From Corythucha ciliata (Eukaryota > Arthropoda > Insecta > Hemiptera > Tingidae): DNA of 64,000 nucleotides. The stretch covers positions 51,674,751 through 51,738,750 of the forward strand of contig CM075942.1 of assembly GCA_038030265.1 (NCBI GenBank). Direction: 5' to 3'. Below the pieces are notes generated by a model. That model saw only the letters and a program-made list of their open reading frames with translations. It was not told the origin of the DNA and searched no databases. A program made the position numbers and the translations under genes. Of the stretch, positions 25,736 through 36,154 are shown one piece after another (the first letter of the stretch is position 1; the number at the start of each line of letters is the position of its first letter).

Positions 25736-27377
25736 GTATAAGGTATTAGTGTTCCGGCCCGAAATAAATTACTACTACCTATGGTTTTTTTTTTATTTTT
25801 TTATTTTTTTTTTATTTTTTTTTTTTTTTTTTTTCAGTGGCCGCGGAGGCCGGTCCCACTGGCTCCGTCGAATACGGCTTTCGAATAAAATAATAAATTC
25901 AATTAATTCAAATAAGACTGTCTAGCATTATCATCGAACCTCGCAAATCCTCGTTGAAAATTTCAAGCAACGTTCCAGAAACTTGTATCAGAACACCCGT
26001 GGGGTTAACCCCCTCCAGTCCCTTGTCCCAGACAGTCAAGCAGTTCTTCGACTGTTCGTGATGAGGGTTTTAAAAACTTGAGAAAAAAGTAGAAATAAAA
26101 TGAAATAAAAAAAGAGAAAAGGCTCTTTTGGGACTAGTAAGGCTAGGGCATCTTGATAGAACAAGTTAACACGAAAGAGGGGCAACTTCATACCCGTCGT
26201 CTTTTCGCTCTTCATACAACTCCGCGAAAAGGGCCCTCCTTTTCTTTTATTTATTTATGGAAGCCGTCCAAGTTATGATCTTGCCCCCGCCCTCGCGTCA
26301 AAACTTTCCCACTTTTATATATTCAGCAGAGAGAAAGAGAGAGTATGAGTGAGAGTGCGAGGATGAAGATGAGTTGCTACGGGGTGTGTGGTGGGGAGGG
26401 AGGGCTGAGCTGCGGCGCTTACATCATTATTGTTCAGACGTGGTTAGACTCGAAAAGATAAATTTATAGCCACCTTTTAAGTGAAAACTTCATGCACTCT
26501 CTTTATTCACCCCCTCACCTTCATCATCTAGAGGTGTTGTTAAGTTTTTTTTTCGTCAAGATCCGAGACAAAAGTTTCATTTCTTTTTACTTCCATGTTA
26601 TTTTTTTACGCTTTCCTCATCCAAGGGAGAAGAACATTTTCAATCACTTTGCGGTTGAAAAAAATTGAACGACCAAACAATGATATAAAGAAATAAAACC
26701 AGTCCCTTCCCTCCGGTAGACACCACGCTCGAGGAAAATTAATTTCCCAAGTGAAACCTCGAGGTTTTACGACATTGGATGAGCGAATGAAAAGGGAACG
26801 AGGAAAGTGACTTGAGTTGAAAAAAGTGCGGAATTAGTTGACAGATTTTAATTAAATTTCAAAGCATAAATCAAAGTCACCCCCCTCTCTTCATTCCACC
26901 CACCCTTTTACCTATTAACCCAACCTTTAAAACCACACACACAAAAGACAAAGACAGAGAAACTCTCGCACCCACCCACCACCAATGAGCACCACAACCA
27001 ATGGAAAGCATATTCGCGGTGATGAAGCGGGTTGTTCAACGTCACCCCTCGCCACCAACAACCTCCACCAAAACAGTTTGCTATACCGACAATAATTATG
27101 TAGAGAAACGTTGACTAACGAGAGAAAGCTGAATGTAATACGAGCGACGAAAATGGTTGAGGGGGAGCGAGGTCGTGAAAATGGGCGTATAAAAGCTTTG
27201 AAGAATTAACATTTTAAAATGGCGCATTAGCGCTTTCGTAGAAAAACTGTTTCGCGTTTGTTTTCATTTCAATGTTCCCGTCGGGAAAACAAGTTATGGT
27301 AATCCCGAAAAATGTCCAAGCAGAGCTTCACAGGTGTCAGTGCCAAAACTGATCAAAAACTATCATTATTGAGGATG
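25736..27377. other. Gene-free stretch with T-rich tract and 43-bp duplicated segment
   Basis: A T-rich tract lies at about 25783-25834 and a GA-rich tract near 26330-26365. The segment 27275-27317 (starting TTCCCGTCGGGAAAACAAGT) is repeated exactly in inverted orientation at 30994-31036. I see no gene. Confidence 0.45.
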
Positions 27378-28254
27378 CTCTACAGCAGGGGTTCCCAAAC
27401 CCGGGGGCGCGACCCGAAGTCGGGTCGCGGGTTGTTTTTCTTAGGTCGCGGGCTGTTTCGGCCATTTCATTTGAAGTACCCGGTCCTCGAGCTACCTACT
27501 GTCTTCAGCCAGAATAAAATTCCCTGCACTTACGTTACTTTTATGTAAGTGCAATCTCCGCTCACTTTATACTCTCGTAATTATAGGTAGGTACCTACTC
27601 TATTAAATTCGAATGAAAGAAAACCGAACAGTTTATAGCAGGCGTTTTACTTTTTTTTTAGTAATCGTTAAAGCTATTGGCATCTACACAAGGGAAAGAT
27701 CTGACTGATCTGGGCTGATGGCATTGTGTCATGGAGTATTGAGGAGTGGTGGACATAGTTTCTATGTTGTTTACCCCTTGAAACAACAATAACAGAAGAA
27801 GACATATTGGTGATAGTCAGAAAATTAAGTTTCCTCGCTAATAAGCTGATTCAAAACGTAGTAGGTAGATGTCGACTGAACTGGATAAAAATAGGCTCTT
27901 TAAAAAAAAAAAATGTTTTTGCCGTTGCAGCAATTATTGCGCGTGCAACAAGCTGTTTCTGAAAAAATCAGAAAATGACAACAAAGCGGAAGAAACAACG
28001 CGCGGAGAAACAAAGCGGAATTTCGGAAAAGTGCAAATGGTCAATTGGGAAAGGACACGGCAGGTTAAGATCGAGTTGGCATTGCATTCTTATCTATTCC
28101 TGGTTGCCCCGTTCATGTAAGTTCTACATTGGAAGCTTGCTGAAAATCTTGATGGCTTCATAAGTTCGTAGGAATCAAAATTACGTAAAATGGAACTTAA
28201 GTGACTTAGCTGGGGGATTATCGAAGGAAGGATCGCCGCTATCTAAAAAAAAAA

Positions 28255-28710
28255 ATGAAAATAAATCGGTGCCGGTCCTTGCTCGTGAGTATCCAATCCT
28301 CAACATTTGACATCTTGTCATCAATAAAAATCGGGCAACTTATTTCAATCATAGTGTCCTTTCTAGTACAAAGATTCATTAGTGGTAATTCGACAGACGC
28401 CCGTCATTTCCCGGCGATGTCGAGGTTGGGAAATGTAAATTACCTCGATGACGTGGTGAGTGCATTCACACAAAAGGAATTTCGTGATTTGCAATCACTT
28501 GAACCGCAACACGTCGACAGAAGTGGCTTAGTTAGTACTTCGGGAGTTTGGAATGCCGGAGACAAGGGCTTTGTGATGACAAGAGTGAGTTTTACGTTTT
28601 TATTCAAGGTAAAAGGCCAATTCACAATTTATTGTCGTTACATACGTCTCATTTCAAGCCCTTTTACGTTGCCATCACGTCAATTTGGAAGTGGCTTAAC
28701 TTTCAACTAG
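28255..28710 (+). other. Uncharacterised open frame inside the hAT-like element
   Basis: A 151-codon frame includes GNVNYLDDVVSAFTQKEFRD and ends its likely coding part before a good splice donor (AGA|gtgagt at 28585). I cannot connect a downstream exon in phase and do not recognise the sequence. It may be a piece of a transposase or chance. Confidence 0.2.
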
Positions 28711-28720
28711 CGCGTTAGGA

Positions 28721-28885
28721 TCGTTTCACATATACGAGGTTTCACGCGGCGCGGTTTTGGCTGCCGCGTAGTGACCACGTACACCTTTACACACGTGCGG
28801 TACATATTACTTGGTTCGATGAGAAAGTGGCATTCACGCGGATTACACGCGGGGGCCTCGTGAAACCGCGTTTGTGTGAAAAGAG
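28721..28885. mobile_element. 165-bp MITE with 8-bp imperfect TSD
   Basis: About 30 bp at each end are inverted copies at roughly 80% identity: TCGTTTCACATATACGAGGT at the left, and CTCTTTTCACACAAACGCGG on the complement of the right. The flanks CGTTAGGA (28713-28720) and CGTTGGGA (28886-28893) differ at one base. There is no ORF. It lies inside the hAT-like element. Confidence 0.65.
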
Positions 28886-29040
28886 CGTTGGGAAATGCTT
28901 AACGTAGAATGTTCACGTGCTCCTTTTATAGCGCTGAAGAAGATTACTTCACCCTGATGATTGGAAGAGAATCTGAAGAAGGATACACGGTCCTTTCCAG
29001 CCCTCGAGTAGCACCCAACAAACGCGTAGTTCACCGGCAT
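28843..29040 (-). pseudogene. THAP-domain-like fragment
   Basis: The minus-strand frame starts MPVNYAFVGCYSRAGKDRVS and goes on FFRFSSN. This resembles the start of a THAP zinc finger (MPxxCxxxxCxxR ... SFHRFP), but the first metal-binding Cys appears as Tyr and the frame ends early. THAP domains occur in P-element-type transposases and in host proteins derived from them. I infer a decayed transposase piece. A chance likeness is possible. Confidence 0.35.
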
Positions 29041-29493
29041 TTCGTTCTTTTTGGGTCGGTCGAATAAACGCCATTTGTGTATTATATAATAAAAAGACCA
29101 CGTTTTGATGATTCTCTAGTCAAAATTCATTTTCCAAGTAACTTAGGAACAAGACTTCTTGGCCGAGCGATGTGGGGAATACACATTCTGTTCTGCCTCA
29201 GTGACTGAAAACCGGAAGAAACTATCTCCGTCTGGGGATCAATTGCTTACAATAGACCTAAATTTCAGCTCATAAAACATAAAACAACTTTTGGAACGTT
29301 AAAATTAAATAAATATAAAAATAAATCACTCAATACTGTAATAAATTTGGGGTAACCAGGAAAGGTAATATAACCCAACTCTTATCTCGTGTCCGTTCCC
29401 GATTTCGACCAGAACCGAGGTGCCCTGCCACTGGTGTCTCTCTGCCCAGTCGCTTTTTGTACACCCTGTGTGTTGTTCTCAGCAAACACAGCT

Positions 29494-29624
29494 GGGGCCT
29501 TATTCTGAACGGTCGGGAAAAAATGCCGCAAGCGGGATCCAAGGACGCCGAATAAGAAATAACATTATCCCTCCATAGCAACCGATTTTCGCGGCATTTT
29601 CAGACGGCTCCGGAATTCGGCCCC
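29494..29624. mobile_element. Small MITE with GGGGCC ends, copy 2
   Basis: It is bounded by GGGGCC and GGCCCC. The interior AATGCCGCAAGCGGGATCCA and GGACGCCGAATAAGAAATAA is the reverse complement, with changes, of 18367-18492. No coding content. Confidence 0.65.
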
Positions 29625-29828
29625 AGGTTAGAAATCGATTTGCTACAAACGTCGACAAACCTGGGGGGTGATTCTGTTACTCGCAAAATTTACATGTCGT
29701 AACTGGGAATGAGGGGGAGAGATGTACCCCGTTGCCTTGGTTTTTCCACGCGTTTGTCAAGAATTTATTATTTTTTGGTTTTTTAATTTTTTTTTTGTAC
29801 TGATCCTGCCGGCGTTTTCGTTGTCAGC

Positions 29829-29862
29829 GACGTTTCGTCGAGGGATCCTCGACGTCCTCAGG
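29829..29862 (-). ncRNA. Hammerhead-like hairpin, left end of Penelope-like element
   Basis: On the minus strand: CTGAGGA, then an 8-bp perfect stem (CGTCGAGG / CCTCGACG) closed by a three-base loop, then AAAC. The CTGANGA ... GAAAC frame with a stem between is the conserved core of hammerhead ribozymes, which are known from Penelope-like elements. The extra base pair next to the core makes it an imperfect match, and I cannot place stem III or the cleavage site. Confidence 0.4.
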
Positions 29863-29926
29863 CTTCTTTTTTTGGCTTTTGTTTGTAATGACATGTGGTT
29901 TTATATTTTTTCAATTTTGAAGGTTT

Positions 29927-30507
29927 TTAAGGTGTATCTGAGGTGATGATAGGTGTGTAAATCTTGGATAAGTTGTCTAAGTCTCTTTTGTAGTTCATCG
30001 TGTTGTGTTTTCTAATTTCTACCATTTCTAGAAATTTTCTGTTGTGTGTGTTGATTTCTTGGTGTAAAATTTTTGGGTTGTTTAGATCTAGTTTATGTGA
30101 AAGTTCTTTGGCGTGTTGAGATAGTGCTGTGAGCGGTGTATTATCTGTTAAGCTGCGGTCATGTTGTTTTAGTCTTTCTTTTAAGTATTGTTTTGTTTCA
30201 CCAATATATGTTTGGTTACAATTTAGACAGTTTACTTTATACACAACTCCCGATTTTTGGAGTGTATTCGTTTTGTCTTTTAGTTTAGAAAAAAATTTTT
30301 TGTTAGTGTTGTAAGGTTTGTAAGAAATCTTCAAGTTGTTGAATTGTTTGAAGATTTTTTGTAATTTAATGGTTAAAGGACCAGTATGTGTGATTGTTGC
30401 GTATTTTGTGTTTGATTGGTCATCGAAATTTTGAATAGCTGGTGTGACCTGAAGTTGATTGTTTGAACGGTGTAGAAATGCATGTATTTATATATCCTGC
30501 CTCCAAA
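29927..30507 (-). pseudogene. Left-arm GIY-YIG endonuclease fragment of Penelope-like element
   Basis: The minus-strand frame (ORF part 29927-30334, open upstream to about 30450) ends in an endonuclease domain: SGVVYKVNCLNCNQTYIGET shows the GIY-YIG core as VVYKV ... TYIGET, followed by KERLKQHD with the conserved Arg and His. Glu and Asn positions typical of the family follow. Upstream in frame is an RT-linker stretch (GPLTIKLQKIFKQFNN). Such domains nick target DNA in Penelope-like elements. The fragment lacks the RT core and is opposite in sense to the N-terminal fragment next to it. Confidence 0.8.
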
Positions 30508-30523
30508 ATAAAAAATCATTAAA

Positions 30524-30994
30524 ATGAATGAGGTACGACCACTGAACCTCTTTTCTCGCATTGAAGTTAATATCAATCGGGAAGCAAGAAAGTTATGCAA
30601 CGAAATAATTGAACTTTCAAAAAAAGAAGCGAAGCAATATGACGACATTCGGTTTCTACAAAACTGCAAAAAGAATGACGTTCGCCCCAAACACATAGTC
30701 AATTTTGAAAACTCGTTCCATGGTTTTAATATTTAAAATTGCCCTCACAACAAAAAAATTCAAAACCTTGCAAGAGAGACTTCACGAAAAATCGTTAACA
30801 TTGAAATCAAGTGCCACTATTGGAAAAAATCAAGATTAAGAAAATCAATTCAAGAGAAAACTAACCAACTCCATCAAATTGCACCTTCTCACTCTCTTCT
30901 AAAAGAATTTGAAACCTTTTTGAAATCGACGATATCGAAAAATCAAGAAAATAATAAGAATAGGCATGAAATTAAGCTCGCAAGATTGACATAG
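30524..30994 (+). pseudogene. Left-arm N-terminal ORF fragment of Penelope-like element
   Basis: It starts MNEVRPLNLFSRIEVNINRE, identical to the right-arm copy, but a TAA at 30734-30736 replaces a Glu codon (one base changed). The reading frame then continues to a TAG at 30992-30994, exactly the inner edge of the inverted repeat. The segment is Lys/Glu-rich and predicted mostly helical, as in the N-terminal part of Penelope-like proteins. Confidence 0.75.
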
Positions 30995-32363
30995 GACATT
31001 TTTCGGGATTACCATAACTTGTTTTCCCGACGGGAATTGTCGTGAATAATGACACAGCGTCTAAAGATATTAATTTGAATTTCGAGTCAAGCTTCAAAGA
31101 TTCAATTTCGTTCTTCACTTCGAAGGAATTTTTCACGTTGAATCGTCCCGTTTCTTTAATCAATTTCAAGTATTTGATTAAATGTCGGCTTAATTCATAG
31201 CTAGGTGCCTGGATGCATGAAACAATTGGTCGTAATATCTTTGGATTTGCTTTATGAATTTTTGGAAGCCCGTAGAGTTTTGGCGGAAGTGCATTGTAGA
31301 TGGTCAATTTGTGCTTGGTTGCAGAATCAATGACTTTTTCTTCAAACAATTTCTTGGCTATTATGTTATTTTTTCTCATGTATGTGGAAGTAGGATCTGA
31401 TTTTGAGAGTCTGTACGTGTTTGTGTCGTTTAGCATATCTTTTATGTTAGAATCGTAGTCTGATTTGTCCATAATGACCGTTACAGCTCCTTTATCTGCA
31501 GATAAGACCAGTAATTCTGAATTTTCTTTGAGGAATTTTGATGTGTCAATTATGTCTTGTTTTGAAATTGAAGAATCGCTGTTTTCGTTACTCATTTTCT
31601 TGCTTTTTCGATGATTTTGAAAGTTCAAAAGGACGTTGGTTATTCTGCTTCTCAGTAGGTCTTTGGTTTCACTGTTTGTTTCCAAGGTTGTAACAATGTT
31701 TTCGGACTCTTTGAGAAGGTTGAAAGTATTTATTTCTTTTTCTTGCGGAGGAATGCAGAATTTTGGTCCTAATTTGAGAATTTCAGATGCGTAATGTGGT
31801 ATGTTTGCTTTTGATAAATTAATGATCCATTTCTTTTGAATATCATCGGAAGCGTAATTTGTTTGGCCATTCTCTGGGGTTACTTTGTTTCTCTATGTCA
31901 ATCTTGCGAGCTTAATTTCATGCCTATTCTTATTATTTTCTTGATTTTTCGATATCGTCGATTTCAAAAAGGTTTCAAATTCTTTTAGAAGAGAGTGAGA
32001 AGGTGCAATTTGATGGAGTTGGTTAGTTTTCTCTTGAATTGATTTTCTTAATCTTGATTTTTTCCAATAGTGGCACTTGATTTCAATGTTAACGATTTTT
32101 CGTGAAGTCTCTCTTGCAAGGTTTTGAATTTTTTTGTTGTGAGGGCAATTTTCAATATTAAAACCATGGAACGAGTTTTCAAAATTGACTATGTGTTTGG
32201 GGCGAACGTCATTCTTTTTGCAGTTTTGTAGAAACCGAATGTCGTCATATTGCTTCGCTTCTTTTTTTGAAAGTTCAATTATTTCGTTGCATAACTTTCT
32301 TGCTTCCCGATTGATATTAACTTCAATGCGAGAAAAGAGGTTCAGTGGTCGTACCTCATTCAT
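30972..32363 (-). pseudogene. Penelope-like reverse transcriptase, 3'-truncated
   Basis: On the minus strand the frame starts at 32363 (MNEVRPLNLF), meets an in-frame TAG at 31893-31895, and stays open in the same frame (RNKVTPENGQTNYASDD...) down to 30972. The RT part carries hallmark Penelope motifs: LLVLSADKGAVTVIMDKSDY, DTNTYRLSKSDPTS, PPKLYGLPKIHKANPKILRP followed by IVS, and ISLDAVSLFTTIP. The frame then runs into a 43-bp foreign segment (30994-31036) and the start of the other arm, so motifs C to E including YxDD are lost. This is a dead or non-autonomous copy. The single TAG is present in both arms and so predates the inverted duplication. Confidence 0.85.
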
Positions 32364-32439
32364 TTTAATGATTTTTTATTTTGGAGGCAGGATATATAAA
32401 TACATGCATTTCTACACCGTTCAAACAATCAACTTCAGG

Positions 32440-32960
32440 TCACACCAGCTATTCAAAATTTCGATGACCAATCAAACACAAAATACGCAACAATCACACA
32501 TACTGGTCCTTTAACCATTAAATTACAAAAAATCTTCAAACAATTCAACAACTTGAAGATTTCTTACAAACCTTACAACACTAACAAAAAATTTTTTTCT
32601 AAACTAAAAGACAAAACGAATACACTCCAAAAATCGGGAGTTGTGTATAAGGTAGACTGTCTAAATTGTAACCAAACATATATTGGTGAAACAAAACAAT
32701 ACTTAAAAGAAAGACTAAAACAACATGACCGCAGCTTAACAGATAATACACCGCTCACAGCACTATCTCAACACGCCAAAGAACTTTCACATAAACTAGA
32801 TCTAAACAATCCAAAAATTTTACACCAAGAAATCAACACACACAACAGAAAATTTCTAGAAATGGTAGAAATTAGAAAACACAACACGATGAACTACAAA
32901 AGAGACTTAGACAACTTATCCAAGATTTACACACCTATCATCACCTCAGATACACCTTAA
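32440..32960 (+). pseudogene. Right-arm GIY-YIG endonuclease fragment of Penelope-like element
   Basis: This is the mirror copy of the left-arm fragment. In frame: AIQNFDDQSNTKYATITHTG, then KISYKPYNTNKKFFSKLKDK, VVYKVDCLNCNQTYIGETKQ, and the end IYTPIITSDTP. It differs from the left copy by Asp for Asn before CLNC. The endonuclease core residues are kept. It is separated from its RT by the head-to-head junction near 32440. Confidence 0.8.
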
Positions 32961-33025
32961 AAACCTTCAAAATTGAAAAAATATAAAACCACATGTCATT
33001 ACAAACAAAAGCCAAAAAAAGAAGC

Positions 33026-33055
33026 CTGAGGACGTCGAGGATCCCTCGACGAAAC
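33026..33055 (+). ncRNA. Hammerhead-like hairpin, right end of Penelope-like element
   Basis: This is the mirror copy on the plus strand: CTGAGGA at 33026-33032, stem strands 33033-33040 and 33044-33051, loop ATC, then AAAC. It lies just past the end of the GIY-YIG frame, where Penelope-like hammerhead motifs are expected. The evidence and doubts are the same as for the left copy. Confidence 0.4.
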
Positions 33056-33149
33056 GTCGCTGACAACGAAAACGCCGGCAGGATCGGTCAAAAAAAAATT
33101 AAAAAACCAGAAATCACTCCTGCCTCCAAAATAAAAAATCATTATTATT

Positions 33150-35550
33150 TTTTCTTCGAGACCACACCATAGAGGTAAATAACTGGAGAAAGCCTGAATG
33201 GGCTGGGGGGTGGGTAGAAGGGTTGACACAAATATGGCCGCCAAAGTACACCTTCAGAACCTTGAATTTTCCTCTACATCGTCAGGTTATGGTCAGGTTA
33301 TCAACAAAAATGCTCACCTCCCCCCTGAGATTAATGCAAAATTACAAAAAAAGAGCCCGAGTTAGAATGAACAAGGGGTATTTCGGGGAATTTGTTCGGT
33401 AAAAACTAAATCAAACTCGTCAACACTCTCGTTCTCAAAGCGTGAACGACTTGATGTTCATACGATTTCATTGTACCTAAATGTCATCGTTCGTGGCACG
33501 TAGCCGTGTTTTCAAGTGTATTTTGGTGTTTATTTTCTAAAATAAGTGGCCCTGATCGCGTTCCATCAACATACTAGGAAAAATATTACATGGGCGAGTT
33601 CAGAAAGAGCCGCTCCGTCTCTTGAGGACTGCGAAACAAGGATTTGAACAAAAGTCGCCGCATCCGTGCAGTTCTCGCTGTGCTCGAACCACGGGTCTTC
33701 TCATTCGCAGTGCTGGTTTCTGAATTAGTTTGTTTCGTGCTTGCGAGCGATTATTATGTGAAATAAACTTTCGTGATTTCTTAGCCCTGTATTTCTCTTT
33801 GCTATCAGAGGATCGACCCCTGAAGAAACATACCCAAAAATACACAACACATCAGTAAAAAACAAGTTATCTTGAACTCAGAAACATGACGTATTCCATG
33901 AAAAACATGAGTGACGGATTTCCCGGTGGCTTCTGTCGTGATTCCCGGAAGAGGATTGGAGCTTGGAGCTACTTGCGCACGTTGAAATATCCGGAAAAGA
34001 AGTCCAACAACTTGCGCATGGTCGACCGTTTAAAATAAAGATTTAATAAGTATATAAGAAAATTCTCCGGAGTATAGTTGTGGGTTATTCACTTTATTAA
34101 TGCCCTGTGAAACAATCTAAAAAATCACAGTGACAATTTCTAGACATACTAGAGGAAAAAAGAACAAAACTAGAAATTCAAATTGGACATGTGTAAATAA
34201 AAAACAACTTGACTTGAGGTTACTTTGTGGTTCACAAGGTGCACCTCCCACCATAACTGCGGTCAACAAATTTCAAGCCCAAGCTTTCTCCATTCATTTT
34301 TATCTCTATGGACCACACATTCTAGCGTGAAAATTCCACAGTTTAATTCACTTGGTATCGTAAAAACCATGGCAACGAGGTACCTCCCCTCGCCCTTCTT
34401 CCATTTTACGATACGTAAATTTTGCAAGTTACAGAATCACCCCTCTGGAGAGGAAATACCGAGATTTCAACTAGAATTGTGTGATGTGCAAGTGAAGCAA
34501 GCGCATGAAGAAAAAGTCAATTTCGGGCGCAGTAGCGAGAACATCCCGTTTTAATGACAGAAGCAGAGGCAGAATATACCCTTCTGCCGTTTCCTGCAAA
34601 ATATCTTTGTCAGGAAGAGTTCACAATTTTGTTTAGTTGTGGTCAAAACGAAAGCTCTCAACCGGTTGGCTGCGATGTGCATTAACAAAAAATTTTCGCC
34701 CGAGTTTCACAGAATGAGGAAGTAACACAATTTCCAAAATCATGCCGTCGTGATAGCTTGGTTACCAAAACTCATGAAAACACGATCCGTTCAAATAAAA
34801 TCAGGCCCTATATTTTTTTATTAATTTTTAAAACTATTGGGTTGCGGGACCCATTTGAAATAGGCTAGATAGACTGATGACGCAATAACAGCCTTCGCAT
34901 AACCTTCACAATGGCTTCCCACAAATCAAACAATAGGACCAACGATATATAAAAGAACTAGATTGCTCATCGCACTGCTGAAAAAGACCAGCTCATAATA
35001 GCCATCAAATAAGCTCCCATAGTGGTTGAGAGGGGTGGAGTTTCAAAATAAGTGCCATATTGCCATAACTACACAAGGAGAGTGACAGGGTGATTGTTTA
35101 CCAGGGGACGACCTGCCCCCTCCTCGCCCCTCCAGTCCTCTGTGAGCAATCCAGGTTTATATATCGTTGAATAGGACTTTAGAGAAAGGGGATGGACAAG
35201 AAGGGGCAACATATAAGAGCCACGATGCGGAGGGTTGGGAGGGGTCAGGACCCCTTAGCTACGTCACGAGTCACAGACCGGCCGTTTAAGGTAACAAAAA
35301 AATTTGCAGGTTTTATTATTTCACTATAAATCGAAATCAATCATTTACGCACTAATATTCAATGCCTGGTCATATTTAGTCATTTTCTTTAGAAAAAAAA
35401 TGTCTCCAGCGATTTTTATTTTTTATGTTACTTCCTCATTGGTGAAAAATATGGCGGAACATTATGGAAGTAACCAAAAATTCGCCTAGGATCTCGAAGG
35501 CTTTTGCAATTTCAAATCAGGGTCATCTTCGAAAAACGTTGGTAACCCCT
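33150..35550. other. Right interior of the hAT-like element
   Basis: No intact gene is recognised. A 109-codon plus frame (34225-34554) and an 81-codon minus frame (33600-33845) have no domain I can name and could be decayed transposase. The stretch near 34850 (GGGTTGCGGGACCCATTTGA) resembles hAT subterminal sequence. Confidence 0.35.
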
Positions 35551-35885
35551 GCTCTATAGCTATCCAAACGCCCCCCCCCCCCACCATTCCCGTTTGAATC
35601 TACAAATGTGATTTCAGTTTTGATGTAGCCGAATTGGATTATTTCTCTCGGCCAGCAACACTTCGGTTGCCATGCAGCAATAGTACCGAATTTCTGGAGG
35701 TCCTTACCTGGCTAAACTTGAGAAAAACCCCTAATTTGATGCTAAAATTAAGAAAAATACACCAATTCATGGTATCTGATAATATGATATTTTATGATAT
35801 CCTAACAGGAGGTATATGTGGTGTGCTATGGTGGTACGCTATGCATATTATGGTATATTATGATAAAACTGAGTAAAGGTCGATG

Positions 35886-36082
35886 CACACACATCAGTGC
35901 CGTGAACGGGGCGTGCCCCGTACGGCAAATAAAATATTATTCTCAATGGAAATTGAAGGGTCACGTCCCTGACACGTGCCACGTGTGTGAACGAGCCTCT
36001 CAATTCCCATATGAGAATAATATTTAACTTGTCGGACGTGCCCCGGACGGGGCACGTCCCGTTCACGGCACTGATGTGTGTG
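35886..36082. mobile_element. 197-bp MITE, almost fully palindromic
   Basis: CACACACATCAGTGCCGTGA at the left is mirrored by TCACGGCACTGATGTGTGTG at the right. Inner segments (ATTATTCTCA / TGAGAATAAT) are mirrored too, so most of it forms one long hairpin. A 40-base T run (36112-36151) follows. Confidence 0.8.
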
Positions 36083-36109
36083 AATAGTAGTCCTTAAATG
36101 CTCTAATTC

Positions 36110-36154
<45 letters not shown>

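Larger units (their letters stand above)
29770..33145. mobile_element. Penelope-like retroelement rearranged into a palindrome
   Basis: The left arm (about 29770-30994) and right arm (31893-about 33112) are inverted copies of about 1.2 kb with only a few differences. For example, the GIY-YIG frames differ by one Asn/Asp, and one G-to-T change makes a TAA in the left copy. They flank a 900-bp centre coding the first part of a Penelope-type reverse transcriptase. Each arm holds, from the centre outward, the element's N-terminal ORF, its 5' leader, then in the opposite sense the end of the RT linker and the GIY-YIG domain and 3' tail. Partial, inverted and LTR-like copies are known for Penelope-like elements. 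The catalytic YxDD part of the RT is in neither arm nor the centre, so this copy cannot move by itself. A further copy of the 5' junction word CCTGCCTCCAAAATAAAAAA lies just beyond the right arm at 33118. Confidence 0.85.
27386..35551. mobile_element. hAT-like transposon, 8.2 kb, with nested insertions
   Basis: The left end CAGGGGTTCCCAAAC is mirrored at the right by GTTGGTAACCCCTG (imperfect TIRs of about 14-15 bp). The 8-bp flanks are CTCTACAG (27378-27385) and CTCTATAG (35552-35559), one mismatch apart, as expected of an old 8-bp duplication. The CAGGGGTTCCCAAAC end followed by a GGGTCGCGGG-rich subterminal part is usual for animal hAT elements. I do not find an intact hAT transposase. Inside lie a THAP-like fragment, a small MITE, the GGGGCC MITE copy 2 and the palindromic Penelope-like element, which together make up about half of it. 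Confidence 0.6.

Noticed and set aside
28255..29069. A two-exon host gene (plus frame to 28584 joined to 28918 onward)
   Set aside because: The first part ends in phase 0, and the later open segment needs another phase, giving an early stop. The later segment also lies opposite a THAP-like frame.
30373..32514. Two extra conserved genes from identical 109-codon frames at 30373-30702 and 32185-32514
   Set aside because: They are antisense shadows of the duplicated N-terminal ORF of the Penelope-like element in the two arms.
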